From: Maricaulis sp.
Lineage (GTDB): Bacteria; Pseudomonadota; Alphaproteobacteria; Caulobacterales; Maricaulaceae
Length of the DNA stretch: 55,448 bases
Assembly (NCBI RefSeq): GCF_030149235.1
Contig: NZ_JASBRW010000013.1
Span: forward strand, 1-55,448
Reading direction: 5' to 3'
Part shown: positions 1 to 6,954 of the stretch, in pieces
Layout of the letters: each line of letters starts with the position of its first letter
Numbering within the stretch: position 1 is the first letter of the stretch
Notes under the pieces: generated by a model
What the model saw: the letters and a program-made list of their open reading frames with translations, nothing else
Database searches by the model: none
What the model was told of the DNA's origin: nothing
Program-made: the position numbers and the translations under genes

Positions 1-13
1 GATCTAGCGCGCT

Positions 14-131
14 GACCGGGTGGTTATTGCAAGGGTGCCACACCCGTTCCCATCCCGAACACGGCCGTTAAGACCCTTCGCGCCGATGGTACTGCGTCTT
101 AAGACGTGGGAGAGTAGGTCGCTGCCCGGTC
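14..131 (+). rRNA. rrf: 5S ribosomal RNA
   Basis: The sequence shows the conserved 5S core (CCGAACACGGCCGTTAAG) and the late segment GGGAGAGTAGGTCGCTGCC, and the ends pair (GACCGGG with CCCGGTC). An outer 9-bp precursor stem, GATCTAGCG at 1-9 with CGCTAGATC at 136-144, encloses the mature RNA and probably serves in processing. The 118-nt length is normal for a bacterial 5S. It should be the last rRNA of an operon whose 23S lies to the left, outside the window. Confidence 0.95.
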
Positions 132-168
132 TGCCCGCTAGATCTTGCCCTCTTCAATCTTGAAACAG

Positions 169-196
169 CCGCTTCGCTCTCGCGAGGCGGTTTTTT
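169..196 (+). terminator. Rho-independent terminator of the rRNA operon
   Basis: A stem CCGCTTCGC / GCGAGGCGG with a 4-base loop is followed directly by six T residues. It lies about 40 bases after the 5S RNA, so it most likely ends the rRNA transcript before the oppositely oriented gene at 244-708. Confidence 0.85.
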
Positions 197-243
197 CATG
201 TCTGAATTCCGGAAAATCGGCCGGCTTGAAACCAGACTGCCGC

Positions 244-708
244 CTACATCATCAGATTACAGGCCGGGAAGTCGAATTCAGGGTCGACCCGTTCATAGGT
301 GAAGCTGTTGCCGGTCGCCGGATGGCGATAACGGGTATGCGTGCCGTCATAATCGGTGAGCACATAGGTGTTCTCTAGCCGGGTGGCATAGCCATCGATC
401 AAGGTCGCCTCAGTCCCCCAGAAATCGCCGGAGACCCACCAGGTCCCGCTTATGGTCTGCTGCTCGATCAGCTGGCATTGCTCATAGCGGCGAAATTCGA
501 GCGTAAAGCGTCCATCCGCCGTGCGTTCAGCGATGCGCTGGTAATAACGCTCCTGGTCGGCATGGTAGTCGTGACCGTACCAGCGGCCGACTAGGCGGGG
601 GTCGTCCGACTGTGCATACCCCAGCGGTGTAGCTGAAACACCCGTCAGCAGTGCTGCCATCACCCAAGCGCGCGCTTTGGTGGCGACAGACGGGTTGTGC
701 GATGGCAT
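244..708 (-). CDS. Hypothetical exported protein
   Basis: A 154-residue protein with a probable signal peptide (a hydrophobic stretch around residues 13-30, then PLGYAQS, with cleavage likely after A32). The mature part is rich in Tyr, Trp and Thr, with phrases such as LVGRWYG and ISGTWWVSG that suggest a small beta-barrel or lipocalin-like fold. This resemblance is only an impression of pattern. Two Cys (C98 and C150 region) could form a disulfide in the periplasm. It stands alone between the 5S RNA and tRNA-fMet and is transcribed against both. No family is recognised. Confidence 0.7.
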   Translation of the reverse strand: MPSHNPSVATKARAWVMAALLTGVSATPLGYAQSDDPRLVGRWYGHDYHADQERYYQRIAERTADGRFTLEFRRYEQCQLIEQQTISGTWWVSGDFWGTEATLIDGYATRLENTYVLTDYDGTHTRYRHPATGNSFTYERVDPEFDFPACNLMM

Positions 709-842
709 GACAGTTCCTTTAGATGACCAAGGCTGAAGCTTGCCTGAGAGCGGGCCAAGAGGGAAGAGGGTGGTCGAACAAGTGCTCGGGGGGCGACAGC
801 AGCTCTGCTGAGATCGGGCTGGCCCAAGCGCAGCTTTGAGTG

Positions 843-871
843 TTGACGGCGCCCGTCACACATCCTACACA
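843..871 (+). promoter_or_regulatory. Promoter of tRNA-fMet
   Basis: TTGACG (843-848) and TACACA (866-871) are separated by 17 bases. This places transcription start near 878, about 38 bases before the tRNA. The rRNA terminator upstream means the tRNA needs its own promoter, which fits this site. The rest of 709-915 contains no convincing gene. Confidence 0.6.
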
Positions 872-915
872 CGCGCTCCTTCCGGCGCACAAAGCGCGCC
901 CGAAGCACCTCTTGA

Positions 916-992
<77 letters not shown>

Positions 993-997
993 ACAAG

Positions 998-1026
998 CCC
1001 GCTAGCGCGACGCGCTGGCGGGTTTT
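998..1026 (+). terminator. Terminator after tRNA-fMet
   Basis: Stem CCCGCTAGCG / CGCTGGCGGG with a 5-base loop, followed by TTTT. It starts six bases after the CCA end. Confidence 0.75.
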
Positions 1027-1045
1027 GTGTATCTAGGGCGGCGTG

Positions 1046-1732
1046 ATGGGTATTGATGCGAATAGCGCCCCGGGACCGCGGGCCTTTGTCTATGCCCCGC
1101 CGCCGGCCGGGCCCTTGCCGGTGATCCATGTCGACGAGCACTTGCTCGTGCTCGACAAACCCTCCGGCCTGCTGAGCGTGCCCGGCAAGCCGGCGGCGCA
1201 TGCGGATTGCCTCGAGGCGCGGGCACAGGGCGTTTATCCCGACGCTCGCATTGTCCACCGGCTCGACATGGATACGTCCGGCGTCATCATCATGGCCCGC
1301 ACGGCGCATGCCCAACGCCATCTCGGCCTGCAATTCGAAAAACGCCAGACGTCCAAGACCTACCAGTCCCTGGTGTTTGGCGAGATGGCGGAAGATGAGG
1401 GGCAGGTCGAAGCCCCGCTGATCACCGACTGGCCCAACCGTCCCAAACAGATGATCGATCCGGAGCGTGGCAAGCCGGCGCTGACGCGCTGGCGGGTGCT
1501 GGACCGGGCAGATGGATACAGTCGTGTCGAGCTGGAGCCACTGACCGGGCGCTCGCACCAATTACGGGTGCATATGCTCAGCCTGGGACACCCAATCCTG
1601 GGCGATAATCTCTACGCCCACGCGGACGCGCTTGCCGCGAGCCATCGCCTGTGTCTGCATGCCTGCAAGCTGGGGCTGAGGCATCCGCAAGGCGGTGAGG
1701 CGATGGTGTTCGAGAGCGCTGTCCCGTTTTAA
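1046..1732 (+). CDS. rluA: Dual-specificity pseudouridine synthase RluA
   Basis: A 228-residue single-domain pseudouridine synthase. The catalytic motif HRLDMDTSGV (H71 to V80, catalytic D74) and the later segments LITDWPNRPKQ and LTGRSHQLRVHML match the RluA subgroup that isomerises U746 of 23S rRNA and U32 of several tRNAs. There is no N-terminal S4 domain, as expected for RluA as opposed to RluC or RluD. ATG at 1046 is preferred, with AGGG at 1034-1037 upstream; a GTG immediately before it would add one residue. It is a single-gene unit following the tRNA terminator. Confidence 0.9.
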   Translation: MGIDANSAPGPRAFVYAPPPAGPLPVIHVDEHLLVLDKPSGLLSVPGKPAAHADCLEARAQGVYPDARIVHRLDMDTSGVIIMARTAHAQRHLGLQFEKRQTSKTYQSLVFGEMAEDEGQVEAPLITDWPNRPKQMIDPERGKPALTRWRVLDRADGYSRVELEPLTGRSHQLRVHMLSLGHPILGDNLYAHADALAASHRLCLHACKLGLRHPQGGEAMVFESAVPF

Positions 1733-1903
1733 TCCTGCACTTCGGGTCGGCGCGCCTATCCGCGCTGAGCCCTCTTATCCTTCTGAAATGCCAAGCATCC
1801 CGGCGGTGTCCATGGATTGCCGGGCCGACGGTCGAAGCCGGGCTTGTCCTCGCCCTTCGCCCCCATCCTATGCTTCTGGTTCATTCACCGGGAGCCCCGC
1901 CTC

Positions 1904-2347
1904 ATGCCGCGTCTGCCTTTTCCAACCGCATTTCCCTGGATCGGCGGTGCCCTCGTCGGAGCGGCACTGGGTACGGTTGCGGTCTATTTGCAGGGGCGGG
2001 CAGACGGGGGCGAGGCTGTACGGGGGCGCCAGGCCGTCGCAGAGCTGGCGCAGCTGCAGCATAAGCGTGAGGTCGAACACGGCGCGCTTTCGGCATTGCT
2101 CAGCCGGGTCGAAGAAGATCTTGCGCGACGCCGGGCGTTCGAGGCGGAGGCGACCCAGGCCCTTAACGCGGCGGCCCAATCTACACAGCGGGTGCTACAG
2201 CGCCTGGGAGAGACTTATGACCCTTCGCATGCCTGTCCTGCTTTTGACCATGATGTGCGCCTGTTCAACGCCGCCTTCGCCCGCTCCGGAAGCGGAGTTG
2301 GCTCCACTTCTGAAACTGGAACGACTGCGCGACCAGATCCGCGGTGA
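1904..2347 (+). CDS. Rz-like i-spanin (inner-membrane spanin subunit)
   Basis: A 147-residue protein with one N-terminal membrane segment (about 11-30), then a charged, Ala/Leu/Glu-rich coiled-coil region (about 40-103) and a C-terminal segment CPAFDHDVRLFNAAF. That ending resembles the C-terminal tails of phage Rz-type proteins. Phage i-spanins sit in the inner membrane and reach across the periplasm to an outer-membrane lipoprotein partner to fuse the membranes at lysis. The start at 1904 has GGAG nine bases upstream; an upstream in-frame ATG at 1817 would put 29 non-hydrophobic residues before the membrane segment and is less likely. A partner gene begins inside its 3' end in another frame (2217). 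The spanin assignment rests on topology and arrangement, with no search done. Confidence 0.65.
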   Translation: MPRLPFPTAFPWIGGALVGAALGTVAVYLQGRADGGEAVRGRQAVAELAQLQHKREVEHGALSALLSRVEEDLARRRAFEAEATQALNAAAQSTQRVLQRLGETYDPSHACPAFDHDVRLFNAAFARSGSGVGSTSETGTTARPDPR

Positions 2348-2537
2348 AATCCCGCCGGCCTGCCGGGCCGAGCCCCGGGCGCCGCTGGACATGGTCGAGG
2401 GGCGCGACTGGCGTGAGGCCGCGGGGCTTTATCGCGCCGATGCCGCCTATAACCCCGCCTTGCTTGAAGCCTGCCAGACGCAGCTGGACCGGCTCAGCCG
2501 GACAGCGCTGCAGCCAGGGCGTCCAGGTCAGCCTTGA
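2217..2537 (+). CDS. Rz1-like o-spanin (outer-membrane lipoprotein)
   Basis: A 106-residue reading frame starts within the i-spanin gene in a different frame and overlaps it by 131 bases. It has GGAG (2207-2210) six bases before its ATG. The N-terminus MTLRMPVLLLTMMCACS is a short lipoprotein signal with possible lipid-attachment cysteine C16 (C14 is an alternative). A Pro-rich segment follows (STPPSPAPE), as in many o-spanins, and the end carries ALLEACQTQLDRL, similar to the L-x-C-x-x-x-LD-x-L endings of phage Rz1-type proteins. The overlapping frame and lipobox are the classical Rz/Rz1 layout. Its last 44 bases overlap the convergent thrC 3' end. Confidence 0.6.
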   Translation: MTLRMPVLLLTMMCACSTPPSPAPEAELAPLLKLERLRDQIRGEIPPACRAEPRAPLDMVEGRDWREAAGLYRADAAYNPALLEACQTQLDRLSRTALQPGRPGQP

Positions 2538-3777
2538 TGTCGATCATCCGGGCCGGGCGCTCCAGCACGCCGGCGAGATTATCCGGCAGGGCCACGGTCT
2601 CGCCGATCACCGGTTCCACCGCGTCAGCGAATTTATAGGGGTGTGCAGTGGCGGCGATGATCCAGGGCCGCTCCCGGCGTGGCCCGGTGTCCAGACCGTC
2701 GAACGCGGCCAAGCCCGTTGCCGTGTGCGGACAGGCGATATAGCCCGTCTCGCCATGCCAGCGCGCGATCGTGGCCCGGATCTGCTCATCGCTGATCGAG
2801 GCGACGGCATGAATGGCGTGATCGGGCAGGGCGCCGAGGCGTTCGAAATTGCTCGGCGCGCCGACATCCATGGCATTGGCCAGGGTGGCGATCGAGGCGC
2901 GCGGCTCGAACACCCCCTTGCGGGCCCAGTCGGACAGGGTCGCATTGGCATTGGTGGCCAGCACGACCGGGCCAATGGGAAAGCCGAGATTGCGGGCGAT
3001 CAACGCGGCGAGGGCATTGCCAAGATTGCCGCTGGGAATGATCAGACCGGCGGCCTGATCGGTACGGGCCTGGCTCTGCAAGCTGGCATGAGCCCAATAG
3101 CTCACCTGCGGCAAAAGGCGGCCGATGGAGATGGAGTTGGCTGAAGTCAGTCCATGCCGGGCGCTAAGCACCGGCGTGGCGAAAGCCTGCTTGACCATCG
3201 CCTGACAGGCATCGAAATCATCATCGACGCGCAGGGCCATCACCGGCGCCTGCCAACAGCAAAGCTGGTGCTCCTGGAAGGCTGAAATACGCCCCTTGGG
3301 AAAGAGAATGACCGCGCGGGCATTGGCGCGGCCTTCCGCGGCACAGCCCACCGCCCCGCCGGTATCGCCGGAGGTCGCCGCCAGAACAGTGACCGGGTCG
3401 GCCGCATCTGCAATCCGGTCGAGACAGCGAAACAAAAAGCGTGCGCCAAAGTCCTTGAAGGCCCCGGTCGGTCCGTGAAGCAGCTCCAGCACTGAGACTG
3501 GGCCGGAGGCGTTCTCGAGCTCGACTAAGGGAAGCGGGACGTCAAAGGCGCCGGCACACATGCTGCCGACATCTGCCTCAAGCACGCTGCCCGCCAGGAA
3601 AGGTGTCAGGATCGCGCTGGCTGTCTTGGCGAGGCTGCCGGCCGGGTCGAACGCCGCAATGTCCAGAGACGGCAATGCGGCGGGCATGTAGAGGCCGCCA
3701 TCTGGTGCCGCACCTGCCCGGATCGCCGCCGCGGCGTCGACCGGGGCGCTGGCCTGGCGCGTGCTGGTATAGATCAC
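2494..3777 (-). CDS. thrC: Threonine synthase
   Basis: 427 residues. It converts O-phosphohomoserine to threonine with pyridoxal phosphate, the last step of threonine synthesis in the cytoplasm. The PLP lysine lies in HGPTGAFKDFGARF (K108), and the phosphate-binding region follows (AATSGDTGGAVGCA). The N-terminus (YTSTRQ, DGGLYMP) is typical of the bacterial ThrC form. It is the last gene of thrA-thrB-thrC, overlaps the thrB stop by ATGA (3774-3777), and so is translationally coupled. Confidence 0.95.
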   Translation of the reverse strand: MIYTSTRQASAPVDAAAAIRAGAAPDGGLYMPAALPSLDIAAFDPAGSLAKTASAILTPFLAGSVLEADVGSMCAGAFDVPLPLVELENASGPVSVLELLHGPTGAFKDFGARFLFRCLDRIADAADPVTVLAATSGDTGGAVGCAAEGRANARAVILFPKGRISAFQEHQLCCWQAPVMALRVDDDFDACQAMVKQAFATPVLSARHGLTSANSISIGRLLPQVSYWAHASLQSQARTDQAAGLIIPSGNLGNALAALIARNLGFPIGPVVLATNANATLSDWARKGVFEPRASIATLANAMDVGAPSNFERLGALPDHAIHAVASISDEQIRATIARWHGETGYIACPHTATGLAAFDGLDTGPRRERPWIIAATAHPYKFADAVEPVIGETVALPDNLAGVLERPARMIDIKADLDALAAALSG

Positions 3778-4715
3778 GGCAGCACCTCGACCTTGAGGCC
3801 CTGTGAGACCAGCGGCGCGGTATAGGCCGTCGCCGTCAGGTCTGCGGCATTGAGCGCGACCTGCATGGCGGCTTTGACGGCGTCGAACCGGTCATCCGGC
3901 ATCAGGGCGAAAATCGAGGGGCCGGATCCGGAGAAGGAACAGCCCAGCGCGCCGGCACTCAGCGCCGCTTCTTGCAGAGCGCTCAGCTCGGGCAGGAGGG
4001 GCAGGCGCTGCGGTTCGATGAGAATATCGCACAGCCCGCTGGCAAACAGCTCCAGCTCGCCGCTGTGACAGGCAGCAATGAAGCCCGCCAAATTGCGGGC
4101 ATGCTCGACTGCCGTGGTGAGCGGAACAGTGTCCGATAAAAGCGCGCGGGCCGCCTGGGTCTCGACCTTGCGATCCGGGTGCCAGAGGAGACAGGACAGG
4201 CCTTGCGGCAAGGGCAGGGGACGGATCAGGGGCGGATCGAGCCGGGCCGCCAGGACCAGACCGCCATACAGGCTCGCCATGACATTGTCCCAGGGCGGTG
4301 GATCGGCTGAAACACGCTCGCCTTCCATCGCGAGGGGGAGCAGGGGCTCCAAGTCGAAGGGGGTATCCAGCAAGGCATTGACAGCGCCGGCCGCGGCAAC
4401 AGCGGAGGCGGCCGATCCGCCCATGCCGGCGCTCAGGGGTACGCCCTTGTCGACATCCAGGACGACGCCGAAACCGGCTCCGGCAGCGTCCAGAACCGCC
4501 CGGGCCGCGGCGAGGGCGCAATTGTGTTCGACCTCGCCGGGCAGGCTGTCGACGAGACCGCTGACGCGGCCGAGCTGTACGCCTGGCGTTTCGCTGGGCC
4601 GGGCGATGACCTGGTCGCGCGCCGCGTCAAAGGCCAGGCCGAGCACGTCAAAGCCGACCGCAAGATTGCCGATGCTGGCCGGCGCGGATGCGCGAGCCGA
4701 TTTGCCTGTCCTCAT
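3774..4715 (-). CDS. thrB: Homoserine kinase (GHMP family)
   Basis: 313 residues. It phosphorylates homoserine to O-phosphohomoserine, feeding ThrC. The GHMP ATP-binding loop is visible as PLSAGMGGSAASAVAAAGAVN, and the N-terminus ASAPASIGNLAVGFDVLGLA is the substrate-binding motif of ThrB. A C-terminal glycine-rich segment GCSFSGSGPSIFAL is motif 3. This is the GHMP-type enzyme of E. coli, not the APH-like ThrB found in many other alphaproteobacteria. The start overlaps the thrA stop (ATGA at 4712-4715). Confidence 0.94.
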   Translation of the reverse strand: MRTGKSARASAPASIGNLAVGFDVLGLAFDAARDQVIARPSETPGVQLGRVSGLVDSLPGEVEHNCALAAARAVLDAAGAGFGVVLDVDKGVPLSAGMGGSAASAVAAAGAVNALLDTPFDLEPLLPLAMEGERVSADPPPWDNVMASLYGGLVLAARLDPPLIRPLPLPQGLSCLLWHPDRKVETQAARALLSDTVPLTTAVEHARNLAGFIAACHSGELELFASGLCDILIEPQRLPLLPELSALQEAALSAGALGCSFSGSGPSIFALMPDDRFDAVKAAMQVALNAADLTATAYTAPLVSQGLKVEVLP

Positions 4716-6502
4716 GCGGAGGCGTCTCCAACAAGTTCTGTCTCAGACTTGGCCAAAATCGCCGGGATTGTCGAGAGGCCCGCCTGATCGCCGCAGACTG
4801 CGCGCTGAACATCCATGATGTCGGCGAACACGGCTTCTGCGGTGGGCCAGCGGCCCGCGCCCTTGCCGGCGACCCAGACCGTCTCGCGCGGCCGGCGGAT
4901 GAGGAAGCCATTGGCCTCGTTCTTCAAGCTGGCGAAGGGGTGGCTCTTTGGCAGGGCCAGGATCTCGACGCGTGCGCGGACCTGCCCATCTTCACCGATA
5001 TCAGCCCGTCCGACCTGTTTGAAGACCAGCCCGTCGGCCTGGGCTTCGGCAATGCGTTCGGGCGAAAGCGTGCGCAGGGTGTCGCGTTCGATATCGCGGA
5101 CATCGACGCGGGCTCCAAAGGCGTGCCAGCACAGGATGGAGAGTTTGTCCGCCGCATCATAGCCGTCGATATCCGTGCTCGGATCGGCTTCGGCAAAGCC
5201 CTTGGCCTGGGCGTCGGCAATGGCCTCGTCGAGACCAATGCCCTGATCGAGCTGACCGAAGATGTAATTGCACGTCCCGTTCATCACGCCTTCGATCGCG
5301 GTGATATCCTTGTTCGGACCGAGCCGGTCGATCGCCTCGAGCACCGGCGCGCCGCCGCCGACGGCTGCGGAATAGCGCAGCTGGAGGCCACCGGTACTGG
5401 CGAGGCCATGCAGGAGTTCGAAATCCTTGGCGATGACAGCCTTGTTGGCTGAGACCAGATGGGTTCCCTCGCGCAACACGCTCTGGCTCAGGGCCCGTGC
5501 CAGCCCGGTTCCACCGACCATCTCCACGACAATATCCGGTGCATGGCCCAAGGCGGCGAGCGGGTCATCGGTGAAGGCCAGCTGCTGATCTTCTCGCGCC
5601 CTGGCGTGTTTAGCGGGATCGCGAACCAGCACGGGGTTGAGCTTGAAACGCCCCGGATGAGCGAGGAGGTGGTCGCAGACACCGGCACCGACCGAACCAT
5701 GGCCGAGCACGGCAACCCGCAGCGGTTCCACATCATGCACTCGGCCCGGGCTCGCTTCGACGCATGCGATACGCGTGGCGTAGGCTCGGCCAAGGGATGC
5801 GACCTCTATGACAACGCCGAGAGATTGGGCGGCGAAGATGGCCTTTTCCTGGACCAGACCGCGGCTGACCTTGGCCGCCTCGATATAATCGAGCTGATCA
5901 AAGCGCTTGGCGTCGGCCACCTTGGCCGGGTCGTCGGAATAGACCCCGTCGACATCCTTGATCAGGCGGGCCCGGTCGGCGCCCAGCCAGCTGGCAAACA
6001 TTACCGCTGTCAGATCGGTGCCCCCGCGACCCAGCGTCGACGGCCCGTATGCGCCTTCGCCGAAAAAGCCTGGAGCGACGATGACATCGTGCTGGTCGAG
6101 ATGGGCAAACACCTTTGCCGCATCCAATCCCGCCAGGTTCGCGTCCAGCGGCGCGCCCTCTGCCCGCAAGCCCATTTCATGCGGATCAAACACCTGGCAT
6201 GACACACCCGTTCGTTCCAAAGCCAGGCCGAGCAGTGCGGCAGACTTCAGCTCGCCGCAGCGCAACAGGCGGGCCAGCAAGGCATCATGAGCGCCGGCTC
6301 CAACCTCCTCGCCGAGGCCGAACAGGGCATCGGTCTCGCCCTCAAGGGCAGAGACGACCGCGACGACCTTCTCGCCCGCGCGGAGATGGCGATAGATCTC
6401 GTGGGCAATGCGGGCATAGTCGCTGGCATCGCGGAGGACCGATGATCCGAATTTAAGGACGCATATGCGGTGAGGGCTGCGTTGGGGGCTGAGAGCGTTC
6501 AC
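4712..6502 (-). CDS. thrA: Fused aspartokinase-homoserine dehydrogenase lacking ACT domains
   Basis: 596 residues in two parts. Residues about 12-250 are an amino-acid kinase domain (VLKFGSSVL, FFGEGAYGPSTLGRGGTD, IKDVDGVYSDDP). Residues about 261-596 are homoserine dehydrogenase, with the Rossmann motif VAVLGHGSVGAGV, GTHLVSANKA, MNGTCNYIFGQLD and GFAEADPSTDIDGYDAADK. E. coli ThrA is 820 residues because paired ACT domains sit between kinase and dehydrogenase; here the two meet directly, and the dehydrogenase also lacks the C-terminal ACT found in many stand-alone enzymes. Feedback inhibition by threonine is therefore unlikely by the usual route. The kinase is divergent: KFGSS replaces KFGGTS, and the usual GAKVLH is absent, so its activity is less certain than that of the dehydrogenase. 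Expression appears to be set by an attenuator upstream. Confidence 0.9.
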   Translation of the reverse strand: MNALSPQRSPHRICVLKFGSSVLRDASDYARIAHEIYRHLRAGEKVVAVVSALEGETDALFGLGEEVGAGAHDALLARLLRCGELKSAALLGLALERTGVSCQVFDPHEMGLRAEGAPLDANLAGLDAAKVFAHLDQHDVIVAPGFFGEGAYGPSTLGRGGTDLTAVMFASWLGADRARLIKDVDGVYSDDPAKVADAKRFDQLDYIEAAKVSRGLVQEKAIFAAQSLGVVIEVASLGRAYATRIACVEASPGRVHDVEPLRVAVLGHGSVGAGVCDHLLAHPGRFKLNPVLVRDPAKHARAREDQQLAFTDDPLAALGHAPDIVVEMVGGTGLARALSQSVLREGTHLVSANKAVIAKDFELLHGLASTGGLQLRYSAAVGGGAPVLEAIDRLGPNKDITAIEGVMNGTCNYIFGQLDQGIGLDEAIADAQAKGFAEADPSTDIDGYDAADKLSILCWHAFGARVDVRDIERDTLRTLSPERIAEAQADGLVFKQVGRADIGEDGQVRARVEILALPKSHPFASLKNEANGFLIRRPRETVWVAGKGAGRWPTAEAVFADIMDVQRAVCGDQAGLSTIPAILAKSETELVGDASA

Positions 6503-6556
6503 GGGATTTTCCTTTGGACTTGGTGTTTCGGTGCTGGGCGTTGGTGTTTGGACAAG

Positions 6557-6589
6557 AAAAAACCCGCTTCCGGAGGCCGGGAGCGGGTT
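6557..6589 (-). terminator. Attenuator terminator in the thr operon leader
   Basis: Read on the minus strand, a 13-bp hairpin AACCCGCUCCCGG / CCGGAAGCGGGUU with a 3-base loop ends in a run of U residues. It lies between the leader peptide (stop at 6619) and thrA (start at 6502), so it must be read through for expression. The 5' arm (6579-6586, CCGCUCCC) can pair instead with GGGGGCGG at 6633-6640 near the end of the leader peptide, giving eight pairs with one G-U. That alternative pairing would act as antiterminator. Confidence 0.8.
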
Positions 6590-6618
6590 CTGTGTTCTGC
6601 GGTTTTGTCGTCTGTCCG

Positions 6619-6768
6619 CTAGTCCACGTCGTCCGCCCCCTTGGCATAGGAGGTGGTCATGATGACGGTCATGGTGGACATGAGCATGGTCTGCGCACGC
6701 GAAACGGCACCGGCCGGACGGGTGGCCCGGACAGTCATTTCGTTTGCGATGGCACGGCTCATAGACAT
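6619..6768 (-). CDS. thr operon leader peptide (Thr/Met/Ile-rich)
   Basis: A short reading frame upstream of thrA contains the stretch TMLMSTMTVIMTTS (codons 6690-6649), with five Thr codons, all ACC, four Met and one Ile. Thr, Met and Ile all derive from homoserine, so a ribosome stalled here would sense shortage of the pathway's products. The stop lies 30 bases before the attenuator hairpin. The start is uncertain: ATG at 6768 (49 residues) has a weak GAG upstream, and ATGs at 6762, 6738 or 6687 are alternatives. The role is inferred from composition and position. Confidence 0.65.
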   Translation of the reverse strand: MSMSRAIANEMTVRATRPAGAVSRAQTMLMSTMTVIMTTSYAKGADDVD

Positions 6769-6895
6769 GCGGTTCAACTCAATTGGCGCGTGGACCAGGT
6801 CCACAAATCGCGAAAATCCTGTGCATCAATCCGTCAACATGGTCCTTGCGTCAAATGATTTTTGCGACTGCGAAGACAAAAGCCGCGGCTGATGC

Positions 6896-6933
6896 AAAAA
6901 ATCCCCACCGGAACGACCAAGCGGGGATTTTTT
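6896..6933. terminator. Terminator downstream of pckA, possibly bidirectional
   Basis: AAAAAATCCCC and GGGGATTTTTT form an A/T-flanked stem usable in both directions. It follows the pckA stop (6955) on the minus strand. The stretch 6769-6895 otherwise contains only the presumed promoter region of the thr leader (two TTGACG sequences on the minus strand) and no gene. Confidence 0.75.
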
Positions 6934-6954
6934 CTTCACGTTTCCGAAAACTGC

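Noticed and set aside
1695..2216. Upstream extension of the o-spanin frame into rluA and the i-spanin gene
   Set aside because: No signal or lipobox would be placed at the N-terminus; the start at 2217 has a good ribosome site and lipoprotein signal.
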